The notes under the pieces: generated by a model
Told to the model about the DNA's origin: nothing
The model's database searches: none
What the model saw: the letters and a program-made list of their open reading frames with translations, nothing else
In this document: positions 9,403 through 18,166 of the stretch, piece by piece
Layout: each line of letters starts with the position of its first letter
Numbering within the stretch: position 1 is the first letter of the stretch
Assembly (NCBI GenBank): GCA_001730095.1
Contig: MDLF01000018.1
Location: forward strand, 1-64,000
DNA: 64,000 nt
Direction: 5' to 3'
Source: Rhodobacteraceae bacterium (ex Bugula neritina AB1)
GTDB lineage: Bacteria; Pseudomonadota; Alphaproteobacteria; Rhodobacterales; Rhodobacteraceae
Translations under genes and position numbers: made by a program

Positions 9403-9786
9403 TTACAGCAATGCGCGAATCTCTGCCGGAAGCCGGGCCGGTTTGCCGCCTGTGGTGATGCAAACAATAGTGACCTGCGCCCGGAACAAGGGCTGGCCGC
9501 CGCGGGTGACCTGCTGATCCAGCACCATCCGGGCAGGCGTCACATTGTGCATAGACGTCGTAACCAGCAGCTCTTCGTCGAATTTCGCAGGCGCCAGATA
9601 ATCCGCCTCGATCCGGCGCACCACATAGATCAGCCCCGCCTCGCGCATGGCATTCTGATCCACGCCGATACCGCGCACCCAGTCACTGCGCGCGCGTTCA
9701 ATGAAACGCAGGTAATTGGCGTGATAGACAATCCCGCCCATGTCGGTGTCCTCGTAGTAGACCCGGACGGGAAATTGGTGATCCAT
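9403..9786 (-). CDS. ybgC: YbgC-type acyl-CoA thioesterase
   Basis: A 127-residue 4-hydroxybenzoyl-CoA thioesterase (hot-dog) protein with the diagnostic YYEDTDMGGIVYHANYLRF, which includes the catalytic Asp. It hydrolyses short acyl-CoA or acyl-ACP esters and is classically the first gene of the tol-pal operon. The ATG giving MDHQFPVRVYYEDTD, with AGGAG upstream, is chosen; a 21-residue upstream extension overlaps the thpR end and looks non-coding. Confidence 0.95.
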   Translation of the reverse strand: MDHQFPVRVYYEDTDMGGIVYHANYLRFIERARSDWVRGIGVDQNAMREAGLIYVVRRIEADYLAPAKFDEELLVTTSMHNVTPARMVLDQQVTRGGQPLFRAQVTIVCITTGGKPARLPAEIRALL

Positions 9787-9845
9787 TACCTGTACTCCTG
9801 CCTTTGCCCGCACCCTATGAGGGCTCCCAAAGCACTGCAAGCGGC

Positions 9846-10388
9846 TCACCCTTCCAGCGGATATGCCGCCAGCACATCATACCGCGCGCCCTCTGGCGCC
9901 AGCGTGGACTGAAACAGAGCGAAAGCCTCTGCCGCGCATTGCAGCCGAAAACCCGCCGCTGCGGACAGGAAACGGGCAATTTTTTCCACCTGCTCTGCCT
10001 TTAGATGGCGCGGGAACCGCGCCAGCGTCACATGTGGGCGAAAGCGTTCGCGGGGCAGATCGAGCCCGGCTTGGTGGCAGGCACCGCGAACCCGGTCGCG
10101 CAGATACGCCAGCTCCGGTGTTTTCCGCACCTCTGCCGCCAAGAGCCGGGGAAGCTTGCCGCCAAAACTGTCCAGCCCGCTAAAGGTCAGCATCAATGGC
10201 GGTGCACTGATTTCTGCCAGCACCTGATGCAGGGCTTGCAGTGCGGGTTCCGGCTGGTCATCAAGGAAGGCCAGCGTCAGGTGCATGTTCACTGCTGGAA
10301 CCTGCCGCCCGACGTTCTGACCTTCCTGCAGATGCGCCAGCGCATCCAGAGCTGCCTGTGGCAGCAGCAGGCCAACGAAGGCACGCAT
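9846..10388 (-). CDS. thpR: RNA 2',3'-cyclic phosphodiesterase (2H family)
   Basis: A 180-residue protein with the two HxT motifs of the 2H phosphoesterase/LigT family (HLTL at 36-39, HVTL at 119-122). ThpR opens 2',3'-cyclic phosphates on RNA. The start codon overlaps the stop of the upstream 221-residue gene by one base, so the two are probably cotranslated. Confidence 0.93.
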   Translation of the reverse strand: MRAFVGLLLPQAALDALAHLQEGQNVGRQVPAVNMHLTLAFLDDQPEPALQALHQVLAEISAPPLMLTFSGLDSFGGKLPRLLAAEVRKTPELAYLRDRVRGACHQAGLDLPRERFRPHVTLARFPRHLKAEQVEKIARFLSAAAGFRLQCAAEAFALFQSTLAPEGARYDVLAAYPLEG

Positions 10389-11053
10389 CAGCTTTGCGGC
10401 GGCTCCGCCGGGGCCTGCAGCCGGGCAAACACCCGCAGGGCGTGGGATTTATCCCCCGCCGCGACCGGCATCATCCGGTCATAGGCGGCTGCAATCACGC
10501 CGGCGATTTCGGGACGCAGGATGGTGGTGCCGGTCTCTGGCAGCACCGCCAGCGGCGAGGCCTCGGCAAAGGCGGCCTCGCTCCACATCAGCGCCACCTG
10601 CACGGCCTGGGTCAACGCCAGGGTTTCAGCAGGCATCTGCGCCATCGCGCCTTGCATCTGAAGGAACACGAAACCCGCCTTGATACCGCCCTGATCATCA
10701 AAGCGGAAGGCGCGGTATTGGCTGGCATCTGCCTCCTTTAGCCGTGCGACCAGAGGCTGCAGCTCCGGGATCAGCCGGTCAAGATCCGGCACGTCCAGCA
10801 GCTCGTCCCAATCGCGGAAGAAGAAGACCATCAGGTTCGACCCCAGTTCCGGATCGGTCTCTGCCATCTGATGGCCCGCCAGCGTCATCACCGCCTCCAG
10901 CGCGCCCTTGACGGTCTTCAGGGTCTCGTCCTGAACGCCGAACACGATCGGCGCCACCGGTCTGCCCCAGCGGGCAAAGGCGTAAGAGCCGTCAGAGCGG
11001 GTGAACAGGGCTTCGATCTGCTCTGGTGTCAGGTCGGGCAGCTGGGCGGTCAT
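10388..11053 (-). CDS. conserved protein of unknown function, coupled to thpR
   Basis: A 221-residue, mostly soluble protein starting MTAQLPDLTPEQIEALF, with no signal peptide or TM helix. I do not recognise a family. Visible features are an acidic N-terminus, a YAFARWGRPVAPIVFGV segment and a FFFRDWDELLDVPDLD segment. A tryptophan- and phenylalanine-rich core suggests a globular alpha/beta fold. It overlaps thpR by one base and lies 266 bp downstream of ruvB. A longer in-frame reading to 11299 runs through GC-rich hairpin DNA and is not believed. Confidence 0.8.
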   Translation of the reverse strand: MTAQLPDLTPEQIEALFTRSDGSYAFARWGRPVAPIVFGVQDETLKTVKGALEAVMTLAGHQMAETDPELGSNLMVFFFRDWDELLDVPDLDRLIPELQPLVARLKEADASQYRAFRFDDQGGIKAGFVFLQMQGAMAQMPAETLALTQAVQVALMWSEAAFAEASPLAVLPETGTTILRPEIAGVIAAAYDRMMPVAAGDKSHALRVFARLQAPAEPPQS

Positions 11054-11092
11054 GGGTGTCTCCTTGGTTCTGCCCTGTCTATGCCGTCTGTG

Positions 11093-11300
11093 CTGCGCGG
11101 CGGCAAGGGGGGCTCCCGCGCCTGGCCGGCCTCCTGGCTGCGCCAGGCCGCGCGCTCCAGCCTTGGGCCGGGCGCCGCTGACGCGGCGTGGAACGGGTGG
11201 TGGGCCTACCGCAGAACATCCGGCCGACGCAGTGCCCAAAGATCTAGGCCGCGACGGGCTGGCCCCGGCCCCAGCGCCAGCCTGGCAGAACCGCCGCACC
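11093..11300. repeat. GC-rich hairpin-dense intergenic element
   Basis: A spacer between ruvB and the 221-residue gene with several short perfect stems, for example GCCTGGC/GCCAGGC and CGCCGC-TGAC-GCGGCG. It opens with CTCCCGCGCC, shared with the element at 44119-44215 and nearly shared with 30491-30673. No coding potential is credible. It is probably one of a dispersed family; copy number cannot be judged from this window. Confidence 0.45.
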
Positions 11301-11319
11301 CAAGGCGCACAAACCGTAC

Positions 11320-12351
11320 CTAATTGAACAGGTCGTTCTGGCTGCGCGGCGGCGCCATACCGAGGTGAGTCCAGGCCTTTTGCGCCAGCATCCGCCCGCG
11401 CGGAGTGCGCTGTATCAGACCCTGCTGCAAAAGATATGGCTCGATCACCTCCTCCAGCGCGTCGCGGCTTTCGCTGAGGGCTGCTGAAATCGTCTCAATC
11501 CCCACCGGGCCGCCGCCGTAGTTTTCAGCGATCAGCTTCAGATAGCGGCGGTCAGCGCCATCGAGCCCCAACAGGTCCACCCCCAGCCGAGTCAAAGCCC
11601 CATCGGCCAGCTCCCGGGTGATGGTGCCATCGCCCTCCACAACCGCGAAGTCCACCACGCGGCGCAAGAGCCGCCCGGCGATCCTGGGGGTTCCCCTTGC
11701 GCGCCGCGCGATCTCGCGGGCGCCGGCATCATCTGCGGGCGCGCCCAGTTTGCGGGCATTGCGGCTGACGATCTCAAACAGTTCATCAATGGTATAGAAC
11801 TGCAACCGGGTCGGGATACCGAAGCGGTCGCGCAGCGGTGTCGTCAGCAGCCCCATCCGGGTCGTAGCCCCAACCAGCGTAAAGGGCTGCAGCTCAATCC
11901 GCACGGTGCGCGCCGCCGGACCTTCGCCGATGACAAGGTCCAGTTCAAAATCCTCCATCGCCGGATAGAGGACTTCCTCCACCGCCGGGTTCAACCGGTG
12001 GATTTCGTCGATGAACAGCACATCGCGGGCTTCTAGATTGGTCAGGATCGCAGCCAGATCACCGGCCTTGGCCAGCACCGGACCAGAGGTCATGCGGAAA
12101 TTCACCCCCAGCTCGCGCGCAACGATCTGGGCCAATGTGGTTTTGCCAAGCCCCGGAGGGCCATGGAACAGCGTGTGGTCCATCGCTTCGCCGCGGCGGC
12201 GGGCGCTTTCGATGAAGACACGCAGGTTGGCGCGGGCTTCGGCCTGGCCGATGAACTCGCCAAGTCCCTGCGGGCGCAGGGCGCGGTCGTTTTCGGCGGC
12301 GCTGTCTTCCGGCAGTGGCGCGGGGCGCAGGGCGGGGTCGGCGTCGATCAT
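11320..12351 (-). CDS. ruvB: Holliday junction branch-migration ATPase RuvB
   Basis: A 343-residue AAA+ motor: Walker [10 protein letters not shown] (64-72), Walker [10 protein letters not shown] (111-119), sensor I GATTRMG, arginine-finger region LRDRFG, and a C-terminal winged helix (PRTPRGR). The ATG giving [10 protein letters not shown] has GGAG 8 bases upstream and is preferred to an upstream TTG. It acts with RuvA and RuvC, which lie just upstream; a 129-bp gap separates it from ruvA. Confidence 0.98.
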   Translation of the reverse strand: MIDADPALRPAPLPEDSAAENDRALRPQGLGEFIGQAEARANLRVFIESARRRGEAMDHTLFHGPPGLGKTTLAQIVARELGVNFRMTSGPVLAKAGDLAAILTNLEARDVLFIDEIHRLNPAVEEVLYPAMEDFELDLVIGEGPAARTVRIELQPFTLVGATTRMGLLTTPLRDRFGIPTRLQFYTIDELFEIVSRNARKLGAPADDAGAREIARRARGTPRIAGRLLRRVVDFAVVEGDGTITRELADGALTRLGVDLLGLDGADRRYLKLIAENYGGGPVGIETISAALSESRDALEEVIEPYLLQQGLIQRTPRGRMLAQKAWTHLGMAPPRSQNDLFN

Positions 12352-12480
12352 CTGCGATACTCCGCATGCACCAAATTTTCGGCTGAACCGCCTGGCCGAA
12401 AGGCCGACCAGCACCCGTCCCGCCCCGACTGGGCAGGCGCCGCCCTAACCGAACTCATGCAGTTCTTTGCAGACATGCTG

Positions 12481-13170
12481 TTATCCCTTCGGCGCCAAAA
12501 GGCGCAGTGCGGCGCGGATCAGCTCTGCTTCATCCGCATCCGGGTAGGTGGCGGCAGCCTCCGCCACCGCGGCAGCGGCATCCGAAGGTCCATAGCCGAG
12601 GTTGCCCAGGGCCGACAGAGCCCCGGCAGAAGCAGCGGCTGCGCCGCTTGGCTTTTTGGGCGGCGCCCTGCGGGCCGGCTTGGCAGCGGCTCCGGGGTCG
12701 GCGTCATCGACCACCTCCAGCCCCGGGCCGTCCATGGCATCAACCACCGTGCCGCCCATCGCCATTACGCCCGGTGCCTTGTCCTTGAGGTCCAGTACGA
12801 TACGCTGCGCGGTCTTGGGGCCAACGCCCTTGGCCGCCTTGACCGTCGCCCAGTCGCCCAATGCAATTGCGCGGCTCACCCCGTCCGGCCCCAATGCGCC
12901 GAGGATGGCCAGCGAGACCTTGGCGCCGACGCCTTGCACGGAGGTCAGCAGCCGGTGCCATTCCTTTTCCACCAGCGAGGTAAAGCCGTAAAGCTGCATC
13001 AGGTCTTCGCGCACCACCATATCGGTATAAAGCGCAATGGCCTCCCCCACACCCGGCAATGCTGCCATGGTGCGGTCGGAGCAATAGACGATATAGCCGA
13101 CGCCGCGCACATCGATCAGCACATGGTCCTGCGCCCGGTAGTCGAGCCGTCCTGTCAGCTTGCCGATCAT
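12481..13170 (-). CDS. ruvA: Holliday junction-binding protein RuvA
   Basis: A 229-residue protein starting [11 protein letters not shown]: an N-terminal OB fold, two helix-hairpin-helix motifs ([20 protein letters not shown] and [15 protein letters not shown]), an Ala/Pro-rich linker, and domain III ([17 protein letters not shown]) that contacts RuvB. The ATG overlaps the ruvC stop (ATGA). Confidence 0.98.
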   Translation of the reverse strand: MIGKLTGRLDYRAQDHVLIDVRGVGYIVYCSDRTMAALPGVGEAIALYTDMVVREDLMQLYGFTSLVEKEWHRLLTSVQGVGAKVSLAILGALGPDGVSRAIALGDWATVKAAKGVGPKTAQRIVLDLKDKAPGVMAMGGTVVDAMDGPGLEVVDDADPGAAAKPARRAPPKKPSGAAAASAGALSALGNLGYGPSDAAAAVAEAAATYPDADEAELIRAALRLLAPKG

Positions 13171-13664
13171 GCACGTTTCTCCCTTAGTTGGCGCTGCTGG
13201 GTGCCGCCGTAATAAGCATGGCAAATGGCAATCGCCAGCGCGTCCGCAGCATCGGCATTTTTGGGCGCGCAACCCGGCAGCTGCAGCTTGACCATATGCA
13301 TCACCTGCTCCTTCTCGGCATGGCCGACGCCCACCACGGTTTTCTTGACCCGGTTCGGGGCGTATTCGCCGACCGGCAGCCCGGCCTTGGCCAATGTCAG
13401 AAGCGCCACGCCGCGTGCCTGACCAAGCTTCAGCGTGCCGGCGCCGTCCTTGTTCACAAACGTCTGTTCGATCGCCGCCTGATCCGGCGCAAAGGCTTCG
13501 ATGATCTCGGATACCTGATTGTGCAGCGACAGCAGCCGCTCGCCCAGATCGTCGCCATCGGACGTGCAAACACCATTGGCAACATGGCTGAGTCGGGAGC
13601 CATGCGATTCGATCACGCCCCATCCAAGGTTCCGCAACCCCGGATCAATTCCCAAAATCCGCAT
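13167..13664 (-). CDS. ruvC: crossover junction endodeoxyribonuclease RuvC
   Basis: A 165-residue resolvase with the RNase H-like fold. It starts MRILGIDPG with catalytic Asp7 and keeps the later acidic residues in AAIEQTF and [12 protein letters not shown]. It cleaves Holliday junctions. The ATG at 13664 is the family start; an in-frame ATG 21 bases upstream is less likely. First gene of ruvC-ruvA-ruvB. Confidence 0.98.
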   Translation of the reverse strand: MRILGIDPGLRNLGWGVIESHGSRLSHVANGVCTSDGDDLGERLLSLHNQVSEIIEAFAPDQAAIEQTFVNKDGAGTLKLGQARGVALLTLAKAGLPVGEYAPNRVKKTVVGVGHAEKEQVMHMVKLQLPGCAPKNADAADALAIAICHAYYGGTQQRQLREKRA

Positions 13665-14002
13665 GACCTGCCTGTCCTTGCCCACGTCCGGCGCTCTTGC
13701 CGGGCATTATTTTGCCCCAGCACTAGCACAAAACGCGAACATGTCCAATTGCTTTCACAGCCGATTGTTTCCGAATGCCATGCAATTACAGCCTGGAAAC
13801 GACCCCTTACCCAAGCGACAACGACATTTCTGGCCCGGAACCTGGCACAGCCGCGAACCCCTTGTTTCTATGGCTAGAAGCTATGCACACAGCGCATATG
13901 ACACATGCATTTTCATGCCTTGCTGTGCGGATTTTTCATCACTAGATGCCGGCCATCGCAATGACGCGAACGACTGCCAACACCTAATCAGAGGACACGG
14001 AT
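13665..14002. other. divergent spacer between ruvC and the DUF1127 gene
   Basis: A 338-base non-coding stretch, more AT-rich than its surroundings, that must hold the promoters of the ruv block (minus) and the DUF1127 gene (plus). Apart from the SOS-like sequence at 13726-13740 I see no firm promoter, RNA gene or repeat. Confidence 0.6.
13726..13740 (-). promoter_or_regulatory. possible SOS (LexA) box upstream of ruvC
   Basis: Read on the minus strand this is GTTCGCGTTTTGTGC, a one-mismatch match to the alphaproteobacterial SOS box GTTC-N7-GTTC, 61 bases upstream of ruvC. ruv genes are SOS-controlled in many bacteria. A single imperfect site is weak evidence. Confidence 0.35.
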
Positions 14003-14221
14003 ATGGCCGCATTTGACACCACCCGCACCACCTATGGTACCACCGGCCTGTTTGGCCGTTTCGGCGCTCTGCTCGCCACCGCAGCCGGCGCATTTGCCGC
14101 CTGGAACGACGCCCGCGCGACCCGCAACGCGCTGAACATCCTGTCCGACCGCGAGCTGGCCGACATCGGCATGTGCCGCGGCGATATCGAAGGCGTCGCC
14201 ACCGGTAAAACCGTCCTCTGA
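14003..14221 (+). CDS. DUF1127 domain-containing small protein
   Basis: A 72-residue protein with the C-terminal DUF1127 (YjiS-like) signature ALNILSDRELADIGMCRGDIE. Alphaproteobacterial DUF1127 proteins are small, often highly expressed, Arg-rich, and in some species bind RNA or tune phosphate and carbon metabolism. AGAGGA precedes the ATG, and a strong intrinsic terminator follows, so it is a single-gene transcript. The exact role is unknown. Confidence 0.93.
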   Translation: MAAFDTTRTTYGTTGLFGRFGALLATAAGAFAAWNDARATRNALNILSDRELADIGMCRGDIEGVATGKTVL

Positions 14222-14268
14222 GACACAGCCTGTTTCTGCCCCTTCCTCCTCCCTTGGGGCAAACAGGA

Positions 14269-14303
14269 AACGCCGCGGTCCAGCTATGGCCGCGGCGTTT
14301 TTT
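14269..14303 (+). terminator. intrinsic terminator of the DUF1127 gene
   Basis: AACGCCGCGG and CCGCGGCGTT form a perfect 10-bp stem (14269-14278 with 14290-14299), followed by a T6 run. It lies 48 bases after the stop codon. Confidence 0.93.
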
Positions 14304-14329
14304 GTTGCCCGCACAGCAGGCCCGCCGCA

Positions 14330-14370
14330 AACGCAAAGAAGGCCGCTCTCCCGGGGACAGCAGCCTTCTT
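14330..14370 (-). terminator. intrinsic terminator of the small membrane protein gene
   Basis: On the minus strand AAGAAGGC pairs with GCCTTCTT (14336-14343 with 14363-14370) and is followed by TGCGTTT. It sits 27 bases after the stop of the gene at 14397-14741, back to back with the DUF1127 terminator. Confidence 0.7.
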
Positions 14371-14396
14371 GGTTTGTTACCGGAAAGTCTCTGTGC

Positions 14397-14741
14397 TCAG
14401 CGCAGCACCGGACCGATTTTCTGAGCAATGTATACGGACACAGGGTCTGCCTGCATGATAAAGGCCCCTGAGCGTTCAAGAACGCTGCCCTGGGTAAGCC
14501 TTGCGACCCGCTCATCATAGCTGGCAAAACCCAGCGCCGCCATCAGGAACCCCTTAAACAGCAGGAATGCCCCGGCAAAGAGCACCAAGGATCGGGCCGA
14601 AATCCGGGATTGCACCCGGCGCGGCTGAAGGATCAACAGCCCGTCCGGCCGCATCTCTGCGGAAAAGCCTTCGGACATGGCGTTATGCTTGCGGTTGATA
14701 TGCTTCAAACGCGATTTGAACGTATCACGATGTTCGCCCAT
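14397..14741 (-). CDS. small membrane protein of unknown function
   Basis: A 114-residue protein starting MGEHRDTFKSRLKHINRKHN, with GGAG upstream. A basic N-terminal half is followed by one or two hydrophobic helices (about 59-83, LVLFAGAFLLFKGFLMAALG) and a short C-terminal part ending in IGPVLR. No family recognised. It is probably anchored in the inner membrane with the basic end in the cytoplasm. Confidence 0.75.
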   Translation of the reverse strand: MGEHRDTFKSRLKHINRKHNAMSEGFSAEMRPDGLLILQPRRVQSRISARSLVLFAGAFLLFKGFLMAALGFASYDERVARLTQGSVLERSGAFIMQADPVSVYIAQKIGPVLR

Positions 14742-14844
14742 CACTAGTCTCCGAACTGGCCCCCACCAGCGGATGGCCAATCATTGGCTAAAAATGGGGC
14801 GAAAATGGGGCAAGCTCCTCAAATTCGCCGCAAACTTAGTTCAA

Positions 14845-15717
14845 TCAGCTCTCTTTGCGGAGAAGTAACGTTGTCCATTCACCAATTTCGTCCCGGCGCA
14901 CCGGATTGGCGCCGTGCTGTGCATAAACGCTGACCACATCATCGGCCTGTTCGTTCAGAATTCCAGAGAGAATCGCATAACCGCCGGCTCGCAGATTCGC
15001 CGTCAGCTCCGGCGCCAGAGCGACCAGCGGCCCTTTCAGGATATTGGCAAAGATCAGGTCAAAGGGCGCCTGCGCCTGCAGCTGCGGGTTGTCGAAACCG
15101 GCGGCTTCCAGACAGGTGACCTGGCCTTCCATGCCATTGGCCTTGAGATTGGCCTCGGCCACTTCAACCGCCACTTCGTCAATGTCGCTGGCCAGGATAG
15201 TGCCGTCCCAGACCCGGGCCGCAGCCATCGCCAGAACCGCCGTGCCGCAGCCGATGTCCGCCACTTTTTCACCCTGAACCCCCTGATCCAGCAGATGATC
15301 CAGCGCCTTGAGGCAGCCCAGCGTGGTGCCGTGGTGGCCAGTGCCAAAAGCCATCGCGGCCTCGATCAGCAGCGGTATTTTACCTGCGGGCAGTTTGTCG
15401 GCGTCATGGGAGCCATAGACGAAGAAACGGCCCGCCTCGACCGGCGCCAGTTCGCGGCGCACATGGGCGACCCAATCAGTTTCCGGAACTTCTGAGACCA
15501 CAAAAGGCTTGGCACCATGCATTGCCGCCAGAAGAGCCAGACCGGCCTCGTCCGGGCTTTCGGTGAAATAGCCGCCAACTTCCCACAGGCCGGACCCATC
15601 CTCCATCTCGAACACGCCGATGCCTGTCGGTTCCGGCATCAGGCGTTCCATAGCCTCACCCAGCGCCTCGGCCTGGGGTTTTCCGGTGAGCGTGGTAAGG
15701 GCGGTGAAAGTGGGCAT
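14845..15717 (-). CDS. prmA: ribosomal protein L11 methyltransferase
   Basis: A 290-residue SAM-dependent methyltransferase: an N-terminal substrate domain, then the Rossmann motif VADIGCGTAVLAMAA, the acidic ASDIDE that binds the SAM ribose, and FANILKGPL corresponding to the PrmA NxxxxPL motif. It trimethylates ribosomal protein L11. The length fits the family. Confidence 0.95.
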   Translation of the reverse strand: MPTFTALTTLTGKPQAEALGEAMERLMPEPTGIGVFEMEDGSGLWEVGGYFTESPDEAGLALLAAMHGAKPFVVSEVPETDWVAHVRRELAPVEAGRFFVYGSHDADKLPAGKIPLLIEAAMAFGTGHHGTTLGCLKALDHLLDQGVQGEKVADIGCGTAVLAMAAARVWDGTILASDIDEVAVEVAEANLKANGMEGQVTCLEAAGFDNPQLQAQAPFDLIFANILKGPLVALAPELTANLRAGGYAILSGILNEQADDVVSVYAQHGANPVRRDEIGEWTTLLLRKES

Positions 15718-15853
15718 GGCGTCGCTCCTGAAACTGTTGCAAAGCGCCTAGGCTGCCACGCCGTCCACGTCAAGCGCCCGCCTGGCTTCACGCCACAGAG
15801 CGGCCGCGCTCACTGCGCGCACGGGCGCCCCGCCTCATAGCGAGGCAAAAGGG

Positions 15854-17089
15854 TCATTCCGCAGGCGCAGGTCGCGCGAATTTGCTGAAGACAGTCTCGT
15901 TCCCCGGCTCCGGATGGCGCGGGATCAGCAGCGACAACCCAAGCGACACCAGCGCCATCATCGCCGCCAATGCAAAGACCAGGCCCGGCTCATATACCCA
16001 GAGAAGGCCCAGCATCACCGGCAGGAAAACAGCGGCAATATGGTTGATCGTAAAAGCCACGGCCGCCGTAGGAGCAATATCACCGGGGTCGGCGATCTTC
16101 TGGAAATAGGTCTTGAGCGCCAATGCCAGAGCAAACAGCACATGATCGATCACATATAGCACCGCCGCAATTACAACACCCCAGCCGAACCAGTAGATGC
16201 CGCCGTAGGCCGCAAAAACGATAGCCAGGCCTGCATATTCAAAGATCAGCGTGCGGCGTTCGCCGAACATCGCCACGGCCTTGCCCAGCAACGGTGCGGC
16301 AGTCATGTTGATCACCAGATTGACCAGGTAGAGCCCTGTCAGCTCATGCACCTCAAAGCCGAATTTCTCGACCATCATGAAGCCCGCGAAAACCACAAAG
16401 ATCTGCCGCCGGGCGCCTGCCATGAACTGCAGCGCATAATAGAGCCAGTAGCGTTTGCGCAGGATCAGTTTCTTTGTCTGCGGATGCGGGGCATCGAACT
16501 GCGGATAGGCCAGAAGTGCGAACAGCGCGATGGCGGCGGTCAGCCCACCTGCGGCCAGAAACACGGTGTTGTAGCTGAGGCCCAGACTCTCCCAGGTCAG
16601 CACGATCAGCCCGTAGACCACCAGGGTTGCCGCCGATCCTGCCGCAACCAGCCAGCCCAGCGTCTGCGGCGCACGGTCCTTGGGCAGCCACTGCAGCTGC
16701 AGCGACTGGTTCACCGTCTCGTAGTAGTGAAAGCCGATCGAGCTGAGCAGCGTCACCATCAGGAGCCCGCCCAGCGACGGGAACCAGGCGGTGACAGCAG
16801 TGGCCACACCCAGCATCACCAAAGATACCAGCCCCAGCACCTGTTCGCGCACGAACAGGATCACTGCAATCACGCCGACCGCCAGAAAGCCCGGTATCTC
16901 CCGCACCGTGTGCAGAAGGCCGATGTCGGCGCCATCAAAACTGGCGGCCTCGATCACGAAGTTGTTTAGCAGCGCGCTCCAGGTGTTGAAGGCAATCGGC
17001 ATCGCCAGCGCCATCAGGAAAAGAAGCGTCACAGGACGGCGCCAGAACGGAAGGCTCTGAGCCGCAGAAAGGGGCACGGGTTTGAACAT
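15854..17089 (-). CDS. MFS-type membrane transporter
   Basis: A 411-residue integral membrane protein with about 12 hydrophobic helices in two halves separated by a basic cytoplasmic loop near residue 205 (HPQTKKLILRKRYW). It is of major facilitator type. The substrate cannot be told from sequence. It stands alone: prmA follows after 136 bp and a gene-poor region precedes it. Confidence 0.85.
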   Translation of the reverse strand: MFKPVPLSAAQSLPFWRRPVTLLFLMALAMPIAFNTWSALLNNFVIEAASFDGADIGLLHTVREIPGFLAVGVIAVILFVREQVLGLVSLVMLGVATAVTAWFPSLGGLLMVTLLSSIGFHYYETVNQSLQLQWLPKDRAPQTLGWLVAAGSAATLVVYGLIVLTWESLGLSYNTVFLAAGGLTAAIALFALLAYPQFDAPHPQTKKLILRKRYWLYYALQFMAGARRQIFVVFAGFMMVEKFGFEVHELTGLYLVNLVINMTAAPLLGKAVAMFGERRTLIFEYAGLAIVFAAYGGIYWFGWGVVIAAVLYVIDHVLFALALALKTYFQKIADPGDIAPTAAVAFTINHIAAVFLPVMLGLLWVYEPGLVFALAAMMALVSLGLSLLIPRHPEPGNETVFSKFARPAPAE

Positions 17090-17775
17090 AGGCTAGGGTT
17101 TACGCCTGTTCAGCCGGTCTGGCGAGGGGGAAAACCACCTGCACATCAAGCTCCGCACCAGCGCGCAAAACCCCGCCAAACGAGGCTCCACCCTGCACTC
17201 CGGGATGTTTGCGATGAGAATTACACGGGATCCGCTCTTCATCTGGCTAAAAACAACTACCGTGTTGTTTTGGTAAAAATACGGCACCCGCGAAAGCATG
17301 GGCGATGTGCCTGTAGGCGCCAAGTGTCGGAACGCATTTTTCCCATGCTATTTTTAGCAGAGCTGCTGTTCGTCCATTACGCAGCAGATTCAACGAACGA
17401 GCCCATTCTACCGAATGCTGCGCCTGATCTCAGCGGCAGCTATGCGAGGAAAAGTTGCGTTTCCAAGGTCGGCACTAGTCGACGCAATGGATCAGCCTGT
17501 CCGGACCATTTCAGACATTCCTCAGCATCGAAGCAGCCACAACTCGGCAGGGCCAAAGCAGCAGTTCTGCGGTAGATGCACTGATTGAGGTTCACCGCCG
17601 GCAGTGAGGCTGGCATGCGTTCATCCACTTCAATCAATTACTGCGAGATACGTATGCACCTTTGCTTCCGAGTAAGGACTTTGAGCCTAATCGCGTCAGT
17701 CCTCCATTTCCCGGAGTAGTATTCAGGTGTAACAGTTTAACGAAATCAGTTTCTTGCGATGGCGCCTTTTGGCGC
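17090..17775. other. gene-poor, relatively AT-rich region before the B12 operon
   Basis: About 690 bases with no convincing gene. The short open frames here lack ribosome-binding sites, familiar motifs or the codon bias of the neighbours. The stretch is visibly more AT-rich than flanking coding DNA. One perfect inverted repeat, AAAACAAC-TACCGT-GTTGTTTT, lies at 17250-17271, about 160 bases upstream of the MFS gene, and could be an operator. Nothing else recognised. Confidence 0.6.
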
Positions 17776-17804
17776 TTGACAGAATAAGTTCAGTTTGCCT
17801 AAGT
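17776..17804 (+). promoter_or_regulatory. candidate promoter of the B12 operon
   Basis: A perfect -35 hexamer TTGACA (17776-17781), then 17 bases and a weak -10 (CTAAGT). This would place transcription start near 17812, right at the 5' end of the riboswitch. A small repeat GCGCC-TTTT-GGCGC abuts the -35 on its upstream side. Confidence 0.5.
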
Positions 17805-17814
17805 CCCGGCCATT

Positions 17815-17992
17815 CTGGTCCGGCTGGGAGACCACCCGGTTAAAAGGGAACACGGTGAGGTGTAGCCAACAGGCGCCGAATCCGTGACTGCCCCCGCAAC
17901 TGTGAGCGGAGAGCAATGCTGCGGTATGCCACTGCCCCAAGGGGCGGGAAGGCGCGGCAAAGCCTCGACCCGCGAGTCAGGAGACCTGCCAG
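17815..17992 (+). promoter_or_regulatory. cobalamin riboswitch
   Basis: All the conserved blocks of the AdoCbl riboswitch are present in order: TTAAAAGGGAACACGGTG, GAATCCGTGACTGCCCCCGC (core), AACTGTGAGCGGAGAGCAA, a CCACTG box, CGGGAAGGCGCGGC, and the B12 box CGCGAGTCAGGAGACCTGCC. It precedes btuB by about 175 bases. Ligand binding is expected to switch off the downstream B12 uptake operon. Confidence 0.95.
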
Positions 17993-18105
17993 GATGATCA
18001 CCCTATCGCGGTGCGGGGTGCGCCGAAGATAACGGACCTTCCGTAGTGGTGGCAGTTTTCACCGTCTGCGGAGGCAAAGCCTTCCAACGACCAAAATTTG
18101 AATAT

Positions 18106-18124
18106 GCTGCCCGGTATGGGCAGC
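18106..18124 (+). promoter_or_regulatory. hairpin in the btuB leader
   Basis: GCTGCCC-GGTAT-GGGCAGC, a perfect 7-bp stem between the riboswitch and the btuB start (43 bases upstream of the ATG). No T-tract follows. It may belong to a translational expression platform, but the pairing partner is not clear. Confidence 0.35.
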
Positions 18125-18166
18125 CGCTTGGCCTGTGCTTGCTGCGTGGGCCGGGAGGAATGGAAT

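Noticed and set aside
17270-17637. Short open frames on both strands in the spacer before the B12 operon
   Set aside because: No ribosome-binding sites, no motifs, and composition unlike the coding neighbours.
17812-17819. A third copy of the GACCAGAA motif (as TTCTGGTC)
   Set aside because: Only eight bases match, the TATTT part is missing, and it lies at the riboswitch 5' end, so it is coincidental.
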